A stretch of 64,000 nt of DNA from Moraxella canis. Lineage in GTDB: Bacteria > Pseudomonadota > Gammaproteobacteria > Pseudomonadales > Moraxellaceae. The notes under the pieces were generated by a model. That model did no database searches. It saw nothing but the letters and a program-made list of their open reading frames with translations, and had not been told where the DNA came from. Location: assembly GCF_002014965.1 (NCBI RefSeq), contig NZ_MUXT01000004.1, positions 281,259 to 345,258 on the forward strand, in the 5' to 3' direction. Positions 38,316 to 47,803 of this stretch are shown here, in pieces. A program made the position numbers and the translations under genes. Numbering within the stretch: the first letter of the stretch is position 1; the number at the start of each line of letters is the position of its first letter.

Positions 38316-38987
38316 GTGTTTCGCACATTTTTTAAATGGATTCTTGCGCCTTTATTAGTACTGTTTTTTAGTTTTCATGTGATGGTGGCAGGGCTGTTGG
38401 TGGTGTGGGGAAATTTACCTGTTCAAAATTCCGCATTTATGCTTTGGCACAGGCTGTCAGGTGGCAGTGTTACCCAAACTTGGGTGGATTATGACCGCAT
38501 TGCTAAGTCAGCCAAGCAAGCCGCCGTTGCCAGTGAGGATGGTAAATTTGTTATGCATCGCGGCTTTGATTTTGATAGCATGCAAACAGCGATGCGCTCG
38601 AATGAAGCTCAGGGCGCTGTCTCTGCCGGAGGATCGACCATCAGTCAGCAACTGGCAAAAAATTTATTTTTGACGTCGCATCGCTCTTATGTCAGAAAAG
38701 CCGAAGAAGCCATTATTGTCGTGATGATGGAAACCTTATGGTCAAAGCAGCGCATTTTGGAGGTATATCTGAATGTGGCTGAATTTGGCGAGGGGATTTA
38801 TGGCATCGAAGCGGCATCACGACATTATTTTGGGCGTTCGGCGGCGAACTTAAGCCGTGATCAAGCAGCTTTGCTTATCAGTTTGTTACCAAATCCTAAA
38901 TATTATGGAGAAAGGCTTAACGCCAAGCGACTCAGAAACAAGCAAAGAATCATCATACGGCGAATGAATAGCGCACAGATTCCCTGA
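38316..38987 (+). CDS. mtgA: Monofunctional biosynthetic peptidoglycan transglycosylase
   Basis: The 223-residue GT51 enzyme has one N-terminal membrane anchor (about 6-30) followed by the glycosyltransferase domain: VASEDGKFVMHRGFD carries the catalytic Glu, GGSTISQQLAKNLFL the second motif, and RKAEEAIIVVMME and EVYLNVAEFGEGIYGIE the third. It polymerises lipid II into glycan strands at the outer face of the inner membrane. The start is GTG at 38316 with a weak ribosome binding site; no in-frame ATG lies before the anchor. No penicillin-binding domain follows, in keeping with MtgA. Confidence 0.94.
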   Translation: MFRTFFKWILAPLLVLFFSFHVMVAGLLVVWGNLPVQNSAFMLWHRLSGGSVTQTWVDYDRIAKSAKQAAVASEDGKFVMHRGFDFDSMQTAMRSNEAQGAVSAGGSTISQQLAKNLFLTSHRSYVRKAEEAIIVVMMETLWSKQRILEVYLNVAEFGEGIYGIEAASRHYFGRSAANLSRDQAALLISLLPNPKYYGERLNAKRLRNKQRIIIRRMNSAQIP

Positions 38988-39027
38988 GATATTTTGAGAG
39001 TTATAATATAGACATTATCAGCTTGAT

Positions 39028-39061
39028 GTGTCATTAAGCTGTCATTAATTTTTGGTATTTT
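39028..39061 (+). promoter_or_regulatory. Pho-box-like direct repeat and -10 ahead of ppk1
   Basis: GTGTCAT TAAG CTGTCAT (39028-39045) matches the PhoB-box pattern of two 7-bp CTGTCAT-type repeats separated by 4 bp. A -10-like TATTTT (39056-39061) starts 10 bp after it, the spacing used by PhoB-activated promoters in which the box replaces the -35. The start codon of ppk1 is 164 bp further on. Confidence 0.65.
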
Positions 39062-39224
39062 GACGGGGATCCACAAGTGCCCACATGGCAGTCGGTGACC
39101 GGTTAATTAAGTTCAACAATAATTTAAGCTGTAATCATCGAAATGCAATATGAATCATAAATTTCGCCTTCAGGCATTATACACATCCATCCTCCAAATT
39201 TTGGCAACTTTTAGGGAACATGCC

Positions 39225-41549
39225 ATGATTAACACTATGAATAATGTCAATCAAGCCAATCAAGCTGACACTAACAAGCCAACCGATCAACTTGATCAAA
39301 CTAACCAAAACACTCAAATTTACCAACCTGGGCAACCCGACCAAGTTGAGCAAAGCGCTCAAAGCTACTCAAGCCCAATCGCTCTTGGTGAGCTTGATTT
39401 GGCAGATGCCCCTGTTCCTGTGAGTGAACCAGTAGCTAAATCGCATCTGACTCAGATTGATCATTTATTTGATGAAAAGGGTGGTTTTACGCCTGAATGC
39501 TATATCAATCGTGACTTATCAGCGCTGAGATTTCAGCTCAGAGTCTTAGCGCAAGCTGCCAATCCAAATCATCCTTTGCTTGAGCGTATGTTCTTTTTGA
39601 CTATTTTTTCCTCAAACTTAGATGAGTTTTTTGAGATTCGCGTTGCTGGCTTATTACAAAAAATGAAGCAAGGCGATCAGGTGAGCAGCCTAGATGGTCG
39701 TAAGCCCAGCGAAATTTTGCAAATCATCAGCGATATCGCTCATGGCGCCGTCGCTCAGCAGTATCAGATTTTAAATGACGAAATCCTGCCACAGCTTGCC
39801 AAGCACGAAATCCGCTATCTGCGCCGTGATGAGCTGGATGCAGAACAGCGCGCATGGCTAAGAGAATACTTCTTAAGCCAAGTTAAGCCCGTATTGACAC
39901 CGATCAGCATTGATCCGGCGCATCCTTTCCCAAGACTTGTGAACAAATCTTTGAACTTCATCATCAGTCTAGAAGGGAAAGATGCCTTTGGTCGTGATAT
40001 CAATCGTGCGATCGTACCTGCGCCTCGTTCATTGCCTCGTGTCATTCGCCTGCCTGATGAGATCACCGATGGTAAAGAGCATCATGTCATGCTCTCGGCG
40101 GTCATTCATGAGCATGTCAATGAGCTGTTTTTGGGTATGAAAGTAACTGGCTGCTATCAGTTCCGACTCACTCGAAACGCTGATTTGGCACTGGCTGATG
40201 ATGTCGATGATATTGCCAAAGCTTTAGAAGGTGAACTTGATAATCGCCGCTTTGGTCAAGAAGTGCGATTGGAAGTTACCACAAATTGCCCTCAAGAAAT
40301 TTGCGATTTTCTATTGGATGAATTTGAGTTAGATGAATCTCAGCTGTATCGCGTCAATGGCCCTGTGAATCTAACGCGGCTTTTGACCAGTTTTGATCGC
40401 CCTGAATTGAAATTCAAACCCTTTACGCCTGCCATGCCAAAGGCGTTTCGTGATATAGATATGGGCAGTGCAGGCTCGATGTTTGCGGCAATATCACGCC
40501 AAGATGTGCTTGTCCATCATCCATTTCATACCTTTAATCCGGTGATTAACTTGCTGTGGCAGGCGGCAAATGATCCCAATGTTCTTGCCATTAAGCAGAC
40601 CATTTATCGCTCAGGGGTGAACTCTGAGATCGTTCAGGCGCTTGCTGCTGCCGCTCGAAGCGGTAAAGAAGTGACTGCTGTCATTGAGCTGCGCGCAAGG
40701 TTTGATGAAGCGTCAAACATCGCTGTCGCCAATATGCTTCAAGAAGCAGGTGCCGTGGTGGTTTATGGTATCGTAGGCTACAAGACACATGCCAAAATGA
40801 TGCTTATTGTGCGCCGTGAAAATGGTAAAATTCGCCGCTATGTGCATCTGGGCACGGGCAACTACCACGCAGGGAATGCCAAAGCCTATACAGACTATGG
40901 TCTGTTCACTGCCAATACCGAAGTCACCGAAGATGTGGCAGGCGTGTTCCAGCAGCTGACAGGGATGGGTAGACCCGTACCATCCAAGCAGATTCTTCAT
41001 GCGCCATTTACGCTTCATGATACTTTGATGCGTCTGATTGATGATGAAATTGCCCATGTCAAAGCCGGCAAAAAAGGGCGCGTCATCATGAAATTCAACG
41101 CACTGACAGAGCGAAAAATGATCAATAAACTGTATGAAGCAAGCATCGCGGGTGTTCAAATTGATTTGATTGTACGCTCTATTTGCTGTCTTCGTCCGCA
41201 AGTGGCAGGTCTGTCTGAAAATATCCGTGTTCGCTCCATTGTGGGTCGATTCTTGGAGCATACGCGCGTCTATTATTTTGGTAATGATGTTGAAAATGGG
41301 GGCGAAGAGCGCCTGTACTGTAGCTCAGCAGACTTGATGGATCGAAATTTATTGCATCGTGTCGAAGTGGCATTCCCTGTGCTTGATAAAAAGATCTTTA
41401 AGAAAATTTATGAAGATGGTTTGATTAACTATCTAGAAGATGATGTGCAGGCTTGGGAGCTGTCAGGTAATGGAGAGTGGCACCCGCTTTCATTGTCAGG
41501 TGGCACGCACGACGCCCAAAAAGTCTTACTTGAAAAAATCACCTCTTGA
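39225..41549 (+). CDS. ppk1: Polyphosphate kinase 1
   Basis: From ATG 39225 (AGGGAA six bases upstream) the product is 774 residues. PPK1 transfers phosphate from ATP to polyphosphate, reversibly. The catalytic phospholipase-D-like domains hold [14 protein letters not shown], with the autophosphorylated His, and [32 protein letters not shown] begins the N domain and [15 protein letters not shown] follows. The first 70 residues before it are a low-complexity run rich in Asn, Gln, Asp and Thr, absent from the 688-residue E. coli enzyme. A longer start at 39150 has no binding site. The ychJ-like gene overlaps its stop codon. Confidence 0.95.
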   Translation: MINTMNNVNQANQADTNKPTDQLDQTNQNTQIYQPGQPDQVEQSAQSYSSPIALGELDLADAPVPVSEPVAKSHLTQIDHLFDEKGGFTPECYINRDLSALRFQLRVLAQAANPNHPLLERMFFLTIFSSNLDEFFEIRVAGLLQKMKQGDQVSSLDGRKPSEILQIISDIAHGAVAQQYQILNDEILPQLAKHEIRYLRRDELDAEQRAWLREYFLSQVKPVLTPISIDPAHPFPRLVNKSLNFIISLEGKDAFGRDINRAIVPAPRSLPRVIRLPDEITDGKEHHVMLSAVIHEHVNELFLGMKVTGCYQFRLTRNADLALADDVDDIAKALEGELDNRRFGQEVRLEVTTNCPQEICDFLLDEFELDESQLYRVNGPVNLTRLLTSFDRPELKFKPFTPAMPKAFRDIDMGSAGSMFAAISRQDVLVHHPFHTFNPVINLLWQAANDPNVLAIKQTIYRSGVNSEIVQALAAAARSGKEVTAVIELRARFDEASNIAVANMLQEAGAVVVYGIVGYKTHAKMMLIVRRENGKIRRYVHLGTGNYHAGNAKAYTDYGLFTANTEVTEDVAGVFQQLTGMGRPVPSKQILHAPFTLHDTLMRLIDDEIAHVKAGKKGRVIMKFNALTERKMINKLYEASIAGVQIDLIVRSICCLRPQVAGLSENIRVRSIVGRFLEHTRVYYFGNDVENGGEERLYCSSADLMDRNLLHRVEVAFPVLDKKIFKKIYEDGLINYLEDDVQAWELSGNGEWHPLSLSGGTHDAQKVLLEKITS

Positions 41550-42031
41550 AAGCAGTCAAGGAATGCCCGTGTGGCTCGCTGAAAAGCTATGCCAACTGCT
41601 GCCATCGGTATCATGATGGCAGTGAGTTTGCGCCGACTGCCGAATGCTTGATGCGCTCTCGTTACAGTGCGTTTGTACTTCAAGATATTGACTACATCAT
41701 ACAAACCACTCTGCCGGCTTTGCAGCCGCTTTTAGAAGTATCTGCGCTAAAGGCATGGGCAGAGCAAACCCATTGGCACCATCTTGAGATCATGACTACT
41801 GCTCCCAAAATTGGCAAGCGCCATGCTCAAGTGCATTTTCGTGCGTATTTTGAAGAGTCGGGCACCCAAGGATGTCATAATGAGCGCTCAGCATTTGTGA
41901 CAATCAATGAAAATGGGCAAGATCGGTGGTATTTTCTTGATCCGACACTGCCAATTACTTTGAGCGGTAAGCAGCCATGTTTATGTGGTTCTGGCGAAAA
42001 ATTTAAGGCGTGCTGCGGTAAATTTTTATAA
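41546..42031 (+). CDS. YchJ-family SEC-C motif protein (UPF0225)
   Basis: The 161-residue product has a zinc-binding SEC-C motif at each end: [17 protein letters not shown] at the start and [16 protein letters not shown] at the end. In between is the YchJ NTF2-like domain ([32 protein letters not shown]). Function is unknown; SEC-C motifs bind zinc and often contact ribosomes or SecB. The only in-frame start is TTG at 41546, overlapping the ppk1 stop (TTGA), so it depends on translational coupling. A terminator follows. Confidence 0.85.
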   Translation: MKAVKECPCGSLKSYANCCHRYHDGSEFAPTAECLMRSRYSAFVLQDIDYIIQTTLPALQPLLEVSALKAWAEQTHWHHLEIMTTAPKIGKRHAQVHFRAYFEESGTQGCHNERSAFVTINENGQDRWYFLDPTLPITLSGKQPCLCGSGEKFKACCGKFL

Positions 42032-42046
42032 ATGATCAAAATGTTT

Positions 42047-42076
42047 AAAAGCAGGGTATCAAATATCCTGCTTTTT
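42047..42076 (+). terminator. Intrinsic terminator after the ychJ-like gene
   Basis: AAAAGCAGGGTAT pairs with ATATCCTGCTTTT (one G-T wobble), followed by more T. It lies between the ychJ-like gene and aroC. Confidence 0.8.
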
Positions 42077-42136
42077 AATTGCCCAAAATATGCTAAAATA
42101 ACGCAATTTTTATACAAATCGGACGAAGGTGGCATC

Positions 42137-43228
42137 ATGGCAGGCAATACCATTGGGCAAATATTTACTGTGACGACATGTGGGGAATCGCATGGCGCAG
42201 GTTTGATGGCGATTGTGGACGGTGTGCCACCCGGGCTCATGCTGAGCGCAGAAGATCTGCAAGTTGAGCTTGATCGCCGTAAGCCCGGCACATCTAAATT
42301 CGCCACTCAAAGAAAAGAAGCGGATATGGTTGAGATTATCTCTGGCGTCTTTGAAGGACGTACCACTGGCACACCCATTGGGCTACTGATTCGCAATACC
42401 GATCAAAAATCCAAAGATTATGGCAATATCGCCAATACATTTCGCCCAAATCATGCTGACTACACTTACACGATGAAATATGGCTTTCGAGATTATCGTG
42501 GCGGCGGTCGTTCCTCTGCGCGAGAGACCGCAATGCGTGTGGCGGCAGGTGCGATCGCTAAGAAGTACCTTAAAGAGCGCTTGGGCATCGTGATACGCGG
42601 TCATGTCACTCAAATTGGCACCCAAAAAGCACAGACACTAGATTGGGACTTGGTGAATAATAATCCATTTTTCTGCGGGGATGCCGAAGCCATTCCTAGA
42701 TTTGAGGAACTGGTCACATCGCTGCGCGAACAGGGTACAAGCTGCGGCGCTAGGCTTGAGATATTTGCCGAGAATGTGCCTGTAGGGCTTGGTGAGCCTG
42801 TGTTTGATCGCTTAGACGCTGATATCGCACACGCCATGATGTCGATCAATGCGGTTAAGGCGGTAGAGATTGGCGATGGTTTTGATGTGGCGGCACAATT
42901 TGGACACGACAGCCGAGATGAGCTGACACCTGATGGCTTTGCTGCCAATCATGCTGGCGGTATTTTGGGTGGCATCTCCAGTGGTCAAACGATCCGTGTT
43001 GCCATTGCGCTGAAACCAACCGCCAGCATCACCACACCTGGCAAAACGATCAATCTTGATGGCGAGGCGGTTGATGTGATTACCAAAGGTCGCCATGATC
43101 CTTGTGTGGGTGTGCGTGCCACACCCATTGCAGAGGCGATGCTTGCCATTGTGATTTTGGATCATTACTTACGCCATCGTGCCCAAAATGCTGACGTTTT
43201 GCCACCACTAAAGCCCATTGAAAATTAA
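42137..43228 (+). CDS. aroC: Chorismate synthase
   Basis: The 363-residue enzyme makes chorismate from EPSP with reduced [20 protein letters not shown] is the N-terminal signature, [29 protein letters not shown] is split across the FMN-binding region, and [12 protein letters not shown] is near the end. Start is ATG 42137 with AAGGTGG upstream, giving the family length (361 in E. coli). The in-frame extension back to 42032 runs through the terminator of the previous gene and is rejected. Confidence 0.97.
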   Translation: MAGNTIGQIFTVTTCGESHGAGLMAIVDGVPPGLMLSAEDLQVELDRRKPGTSKFATQRKEADMVEIISGVFEGRTTGTPIGLLIRNTDQKSKDYGNIANTFRPNHADYTYTMKYGFRDYRGGGRSSARETAMRVAAGAIAKKYLKERLGIVIRGHVTQIGTQKAQTLDWDLVNNNPFFCGDAEAIPRFEELVTSLREQGTSCGARLEIFAENVPVGLGEPVFDRLDADIAHAMMSINAVKAVEIGDGFDVAAQFGHDSRDELTPDGFAANHAGGILGGISSGQTIRVAIALKPTASITTPGKTINLDGEAVDVITKGRHDPCVGVRATPIAEAMLAIVILDHYLRHRAQNADVLPPLKPIEN

Positions 43229-43259
43229 TACCTCTGATTAAACTGACTCATGGACTGTC

Positions 43260-43730
43260 ATGACACCTGCCATCAAATTGTTACAAAAACAAAAAATTGC
43301 TCATCAGGTGCTTGAGTATGAGCATGATCCAAATGCGTCTAGCTTTGGGCTTGAAGCTGCCCAAAAACTTAATTTGCCCGCCGATCAAGTGTTTAAGACA
43401 TTATTGGCGACAGACGGCAAAGCCTACTTTGTGGCAATTTTACCTGTGGATTGTCGATTGAGTCTCAAAAAACTGGCAATGGCGGTGGGCGCTAAAAAAT
43501 TACAAATGGCGAACGCTAAAGATGCCGAGAGAATCACCGGTTACCTGGTGGGTGGCATCAGTCCATTGGCTCAAAAAAAGCGCCTCAAAACCGTGATACA
43601 AACCCAAGCAAAACACCTTGAGTGTATGTATGTTAGCGGCGGTAAGCGTGGCTGTGATGTTGGTATCCATCCAAATGATTTGGCAAAATTATTGAATGCA
43701 ATGTTTGCTGATGTCATTGAGTCGGTATGA
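43260..43730 (+). CDS. ybaK: Cys-tRNA(Pro) deacylase YbaK/EbsC
   Basis: The 156-residue product is a YbaK-domain editing enzyme. ASSFGLEAAQKLNLPADQVFKTL, the KKLAMAVGAKKL segment and YLVGGISPLAQKK are standard YbaK sequence, including the lysine of FKTL that acts in catalysis. It hydrolyses Cys wrongly attached to tRNA-Pro. It starts 31 bp after aroC and is probably co-transcribed. Confidence 0.92.
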   Translation: MTPAIKLLQKQKIAHQVLEYEHDPNASSFGLEAAQKLNLPADQVFKTLLATDGKAYFVAILPVDCRLSLKKLAMAVGAKKLQMANAKDAERITGYLVGGISPLAQKKRLKTVIQTQAKHLECMYVSGGKRGCDVGIHPNDLAKLLNAMFADVIESV

Positions 43731-43739
43731 TGTGTGTGA

Positions 43740-43811
43740 ATGGATATGAGTAAGATGATGACTGATCAATTATCAGACATTTTTGATGATGCAGCCATAA
43801 AAGTGTGTTGA
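43740..43811 (+). other. 23-codon ORF overlapping the lipoprotein start
   Basis: An ORF from ATG 43740 to TGA 43809-43811 encodes a 23-residue acidic peptide with several Met and Asp. Its stop overlaps the next gene's ATG by one base (TGATG), an arrangement seen in translational coupling. It has no family features and may be chance. Confidence 0.25.
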
Positions 43812-44326
43812 TGGTGAAGATACTGCTACCAATTAAGCAAACGCTTAAAAATTATAACAGCTATCCTGCTGCGATGATATTATCGCTGATGGGATTAACT
43901 GCCTGTCAAGAGGATCAGGCAAGCAAAGATGCGTCTGCGCCTATTGGTCTTCAGCAGCCCAAAAATAGTACAGTGAATGCTCCCAATCTGCTCAAAAAAG
44001 CCAAAGCCCAAAACAGCTGCCCAAGATTGGTACAAAAAAAGGTTGATCGCACTCAAATATTAAGACACGACACCTTGGCGACCGATTCTTGTGATTATTT
44101 CATTTATCCTAATATTGGCGACACTGTTGAGGCGAGCGTCTCGGATCGACGGATTGAGCTTAGCTTAACACGGCCAGATTGGCATGATTTTGACAATGGC
44201 GGATTTATGGTGACCAAAAATGGTCGTCATGTCATCCGTTTACAATACAATGCATTTGGTAGTAGACCGCCCATCATGGATTATGTCATCCAAATTGATA
44301 TCATTCCACCCAAAGATGAGTACTAA
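43811..44326 (+). CDS. Hypothetical lipoprotein
   Basis: The 171-residue product has a basic N-terminus, a hydrophobic stretch AAMILSLMGLTAC and a fitting lipobox (LTAC), so Cys32 should be lipidated and the protein exported. The mature part starts with a Gln/Ser/Asn-rich spacer, followed by a compact region with two cysteines (NSCPRLV and TDSCDYF) that could form a disulfide, and several beta-strand-like segments. I do not recognise the family. ATG 43811 is preferred over the GTG at 43805. It is followed by a strong bidirectional terminator; upstream is ybaK. Confidence 0.6.
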   Translation: MVKILLPIKQTLKNYNSYPAAMILSLMGLTACQEDQASKDASAPIGLQQPKNSTVNAPNLLKKAKAQNSCPRLVQKKVDRTQILRHDTLATDSCDYFIYPNIGDTVEASVSDRRIELSLTRPDWHDFDNGGFMVTKNGRHVIRLQYNAFGSRPPIMDYVIQIDIIPPKDEY

Positions 44327-44358
44327 AAATGGTCGAAAACTGATTTTCGACCATTTTT
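44325..44358. terminator. Bidirectional terminator between the lipoprotein gene and ppa
   Basis: A perfect 15-bp stem AAAAATGGTCGAAAA / TTTTCGACCATTTTT with a CTGA loop serves both convergent genes. Confidence 0.9.
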
Positions 44359-44373
44359 ATCGATATGCTCAAA

Positions 44374-44904
44374 TTATTGCTCAGTCCAACGCTTTTGGCT
44401 TTCTTTGATCACTTCTTTGGCTACATCAGCATCAAAAAAACCTTCAACAACGGTTGAGCCTGGTTTTTTTAGATCTTTGTAATGACTAAAATGGAATTGA
44501 AGCTGCTTGATCAGCTGCTTAGGCAAATCTTCTAAGCTGTTATAAGCATTGCCATTATTACGATCATCAGCAGGGACAACGATCACTTTATCATCCACTT
44601 CGCCATCATCCACAAACTTCATAACGCCGATCACTTTGGCTTTTAGGAAAATGCCTGTGGTTAAAGGCTGCTCTGTGATGATCAAGGCGTCAAGCTCATC
44701 GCCATCTTCATCTAGGGTTTGAGGGATGAAGCCATAGTTGCATGGCTTAGCAAACGCAATCGGCTCAACACGATCAAGCTCAAAACACGCCAAGTGGCGG
44801 TTCCATTCGATTTTGTGGTTTGAGCCAGTAGGAATTTCAACAACCACATTGATGATACCACCATCAACATCGCCTGCGTCTAGAATTTTATTAAAATCTG
44901 CCAT
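44374..44904 (-). CDS. ppa: Inorganic pyrophosphatase
   Basis: The 176-residue soluble family I pyrophosphatase hydrolyses PPi to two phosphates. The metal-binding DEDGDELDALI motif is intact, as are VVEIPTGSNHKIE and VIVVPADDRNNG. Length matches E. coli Ppa (176). GGAGT lies five bases before the ATG. lipB ends 41 bp upstream on the same strand, so the two may share a transcript. Confidence 0.97.
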   Translation of the reverse strand: MADFNKILDAGDVDGGIINVVVEIPTGSNHKIEWNRHLACFELDRVEPIAFAKPCNYGFIPQTLDEDGDELDALIITEQPLTTGIFLKAKVIGVMKFVDDGEVDDKVIVVPADDRNNGNAYNSLEDLPKQLIKQLQFHFSHYKDLKKPGSTVVEGFFDADVAKEVIKESQKRWTEQ

Positions 44905-44945
44905 GAGTTACTCCGTGAAATTAAAAAGATGATAAAAAAACAAGC

Positions 44946-45689
44946 TCATTTTAGCGTATCTTGGGGTCGTAATTCAACCAAACCTGCATGACGCTCAGCG
45001 ATATTTTTGATCAATTTGGCGATGAACTCACCCATCTGAGCTTGATTAAATTGCCCAAAACTTGAGAGTTTTGCCATTGGCATTCCTGCATAGCCACAAG
45101 GATTGATGGCATTAAATGCGCTCAGATCATTGACCAAATTGATGGCGATGCCATGATAGCTAAAGCCTTGCTTGATCTTAAAGCCCAAGCTTGCAATTTT
45201 GCCAAGCATATCGCCTGCTTGATTATAAATATATACCCCAGGTGCATCACGCCGAGCTTTCACAGTCAGCGCATCAGGCAGATACTCACCAACTACATCG
45301 ATGATGGCTTGTTCGGCATGGCTAACCAAATCTCGAACGCCAAAATTCAAACGATGCAGATCAAACAACCAATAGACCACCAGCTGACCTTGACCATGCC
45401 AAGTCACCTGACCGCCTCTATCGGTTTGGATCACTGGCGTGTCTGTGCGATATAAGATATGTTCAGGCTTGCCAGCTTGCCCCAGCGTATAAACATCTTG
45501 ATGCTCGACGATCCACAGCTCGTCAGCATGATGCTGTGCTGACTTTTTATCCTCGATGCGCTGCAGCGTGTGATTTAGCATGGCTTCGTGAGTGGCTTGA
45601 TAGTCAGCATCATCAAAAAGCCGCACGATCAGATCTTCGGTCGATAGAGTTTGAAGCTCAGGATAGCAAGAGGGCGTGATAGTATTCAT
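44946..45689 (-). CDS. lipB: Octanoyltransferase LipB
   Basis: The 247-residue enzyme moves octanoate from acyl carrier protein to lipoyl domains. RGGQVTWHGQGQLVVYWLFDL is the signature, GKIASLGFKIKQGFSYHG holds the catalytic Lys and the Cys lies in NPCGYAGM. It is slightly longer at the N-terminus than E. coli LipB. lipA, its usual neighbour, is not in the window. Confidence 0.95.
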   Translation of the reverse strand: MNTITPSCYPELQTLSTEDLIVRLFDDADYQATHEAMLNHTLQRIEDKKSAQHHADELWIVEHQDVYTLGQAGKPEHILYRTDTPVIQTDRGGQVTWHGQGQLVVYWLFDLHRLNFGVRDLVSHAEQAIIDVVGEYLPDALTVKARRDAPGVYIYNQAGDMLGKIASLGFKIKQGFSYHGIAINLVNDLSAFNAINPCGYAGMPMAKLSSFGQFNQAQMGEFIAKLIKNIAERHAGLVELRPQDTLK

Positions 45690-45921
45690 GTCAAAGGGAT
45701 TGGACTTGGTTTTTATGATTATAAACTTTTGTCATAATAAGGGGTTTATTGGCAGATTGCAAGATAATTTATGGTCAGCTGACCATGGGGCAGAAGAGGT
45801 TTGATAATTATTAATGTATAATTAATGAAAAATAGATAAAAACCCCATAAAATGATGCAAATCAGGGTGTTTTTGTGTATGATAGGGATTTTTATAAGAA
45901 TCAACCACGGATTAAAGGCTT

Positions 45922-47154
45922 ATGAATGTCTTTTTGAACGCCGATGAACCGATTGTCACATCGCTGCTTGATAATGATTTGTATAAATTTACCATGCTTC
46001 AAGCCATGCTACACCAGTTTCCGCAGACGCATGGTGTTTATCGGTTTCGCTGTCGTAATAATCACGAAACCGCCTTTCCTTTGGGAGAGATTAGAGCAGA
46101 TCTTGAGCAGCAGCTGGATTATTTGTGTCAGCTAACATTCACTCAAGACGAGCTTGATTATTTGCGCGGCTTGCGATTTATTAAATCGGATTTTGTGGAC
46201 TATTTAGAATTATTTTCGCTTAAGCGCCGTTTTATTACGGTTTCTACAGATGACAATAATTTTTTAAACATCGACATCGAAGGTCCGATGATCCAAGCGA
46301 TGTTTTTTGAGATTTTTGTGCTTTGTATTGTCAGTGAGCTTTATTATCGTCGCTTGGTGACGGATGATATCATGGCAGAAGGTCAAAAACGATTGGATGC
46401 CAAGATTGCGTTATTGCGCGACTATCATGCCAAGCAAAGCGCCGAGCCGATGTCCGCTGATAAAGCCTTTACGGTGGCTGATTTTGGGACGCGTCGCCGA
46501 TTCAGTAAAGCGTGGCAATATCATGTGGTCAAATCACTTTATGAAGCGTGCCCTGAGATTGTTCGTGGTACTTCCAATGTTTATTTGGCTAAGCAGCTTG
46601 GCATCACGCCAATTGGGACGATGGCGCATGAGTTTATGCAAGCCTTTCAAGCTTTGGATGTGCGACTAAGAGATTCTCAAAAAGCGGCACTGGATTGTTG
46701 GGTACGCGAGTACCGCGGCGATTTGGGCATTGCACTGACCGATGTGGTCGGTATGGATGCGTTTTTGCGTGATTTTGATTTGTATTTTGCCAAATTATTT
46801 GATGGGCTTCGTCATGATAGTGGCGATCCTTATGAGTGGGGCGAGAAGGCAATTGCACACTACCATCAACTAAAAATTGACCCAAAAACAAAAATTCTGA
46901 CCTTCAGCGACGGCTTGACCCTACAAAAAGCGTGGGATCTACATCAGCATTTTAAGGGAAAAATCAAAACTGGCTTTGGTATCGGCACAAACCTGACCAA
47001 TGATATGGGTGTGGTGCAGCTAAACATCGTCCTAAAACTGGTGGCTTGTAATGGACAGCCAGTCGCCAAACTGTCCGACAGTCCAGGTAAGACGATGATT
47101 GATGATGACACTTATTTGGCGTATCTTAAGCAGGTCTTTGAAATCAAAGAATAA
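45922..47154 (+). CDS. pncB: Nicotinate phosphoribosyltransferase
   Basis: The 410-residue enzyme converts nicotinate and PRPP to NaMN in NAD salvage. [21 protein letters not shown] is the N-terminal signature split over the first 30 residues; [13 protein letters not shown] and [14 protein letters not shown] include the phosphorylated His region; and GLRHDSGDP and [10 protein letters not shown] lie near the end. Length and motifs fit the gammaproteobacterial type. A 232-bp divergent spacer separates it from lipB. Confidence 0.96.
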   Translation: MNVFLNADEPIVTSLLDNDLYKFTMLQAMLHQFPQTHGVYRFRCRNNHETAFPLGEIRADLEQQLDYLCQLTFTQDELDYLRGLRFIKSDFVDYLELFSLKRRFITVSTDDNNFLNIDIEGPMIQAMFFEIFVLCIVSELYYRRLVTDDIMAEGQKRLDAKIALLRDYHAKQSAEPMSADKAFTVADFGTRRRFSKAWQYHVVKSLYEACPEIVRGTSNVYLAKQLGITPIGTMAHEFMQAFQALDVRLRDSQKAALDCWVREYRGDLGIALTDVVGMDAFLRDFDLYFAKLFDGLRHDSGDPYEWGEKAIAHYHQLKIDPKTKILTFSDGLTLQKAWDLHQHFKGKIKTGFGIGTNLTNDMGVVQLNIVLKLVACNGQPVAKLSDSPGKTMIDDDTYLAYLKQVFEIKE

Positions 47155-47158
47155 GCAT

Positions 47159-47196
47159 AAAAAGCTGGATGGGCTGATTTGGTTATCTAGCTTTTT
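47159..47196 (+). terminator. Intrinsic terminator after pncB
   Basis: AAAAAGCTGGAT and ATCTAGCTTTTT form a 12-bp stem with one G-T wobble and a 14-base loop. Confidence 0.65.
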
Positions 47197-47239
47197 ATAT
47201 GAATAAAAGGCTGCTAGAAGAGTGTAATAAAGCGTAAGA

Positions 47240-47473
47240 TTATGCGTCTTGGGTGGCGACTTCTGCTTGCTCAAAAGCCGATTGCAGCGCCTGCTCCACT
47301 GCCTCAATGCGAGATTGACAAACACGGTACGCCGCCAAAGACTCCTCCACAATCGTCACCAGATTATCAATATCTAAGGTTTGAGACTGCTCAAGTTTAT
47401 CGGCATTGGTTTTTAAGATGTGATAAGCGTCTTTAAAGTTCTCAGGGGTGGTTTGGCTCATGGTAGTCATCAT
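47240..47473 (-). CDS. xseB: Exodeoxyribonuclease VII small subunit
   Basis: The product (77 residues from ATG 47473, 73 from ATG 47461) has the XseB pattern: NFKDAYHILKTNADKLEQ, DIDNLVTIVEESLAAYRVC and RIEAVEQAL, a helical hairpin that binds the large subunit XseA. The complex degrades single-stranded DNA. xseA is not adjacent. There is no clear ribosome binding site to decide between the two starts. It converges on pncB. Confidence 0.85.
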   Translation of the reverse strand: MMTTMSQTTPENFKDAYHILKTNADKLEQSQTLDIDNLVTIVEESLAAYRVCQSRIEAVEQALQSAFEQAEVATQDA

Positions 47474-47614
47474 TTGATCGTCAAAGTATTCTGATTATTG
47501 TAACGAATTTTTGGGATGATGTTAAGTCATTTATAAATTCAACCATTAAGTACGCTCATTATCAAAATAAACCTCTGAATTGCTAATCTTTGTTTGATGG
47601 GTGTCACAAAATCA

Positions 47615-47642
47615 TTGCAAATTATTATATTTTTGTTATCAT
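47615..47642 (+). promoter_or_regulatory. Promoter of the DASS transporter gene
   Basis: TTGCAA (47615-47620), 16 bp, then TATCAT (47637-47642) preceded by TGT, an extended -10. Transcription would begin near 47649, giving a leader of about 155 nt. Confidence 0.6.
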
Positions 47643-47663
47643 ACTTTTAATAGTGGAAAATCA

Positions 47664-47723
47664 ATGGGCAAAAGGGAGTGTCTGCATAGTCGTGGCTTGC
47701 AGACTTTTTTGTGCTTAAATTGA
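47664..47723 (+). other. Possible 19-codon leader ORF
   Basis: ATG 47664 is preceded by TGGA at a workable distance. The peptide MGKRECLHSRGLQTFLCLN spans both arms of the leader hairpin, so its translation could affect folding. No comparable leader peptide is known to me. Confidence 0.3.
47680..47710 (+). terminator. Terminator-like hairpin in the transporter leader
   Basis: GTCTGCA (47680-47686) pairs with TGCAGAC (47698-47704) and six T residues follow. It lies between the promoter and the transporter start codon, where it could act as an attenuator. Confidence 0.6.
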
Positions 47724-47803
47724 TTTTTGTGGATTTGGGTGAGCTTGTGGGTGTTGACGAAGATCATCGGCACTGCATGAGAGTTTATGATCAAGGATTT
47801 AAT

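Larger units (their letters stand above)
47474..47803 (+). other. Intergenic region and leader of the DASS transporter
   Basis: These 330 bp hold the divergent start regions of xseB and the transporter: a promoter (47615-47642), a terminator-like hairpin (47680-47710) and a possible 19-codon leader ORF (47664-47723). The remaining 80 bp before the transporter ATG show no further element. Confidence 0.5.

Noticed and set aside
39085..39110. Palindrome CGGTGACCG as a regulator site before ppk1
   Set aside because: The symmetric part is only four bases per arm and nothing nearby supports it.
42032..42136. Longer N-terminus for chorismate synthase
   Set aside because: The extension runs through the terminator of the previous gene and the ATG at 42137 has a good binding site and gives the family length.
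47711..47803. Longer N-terminus for the DASS transporter
   Set aside because: The stretch is leader RNA after a hairpin; ATG 47804 has a clear AAGGATT site.
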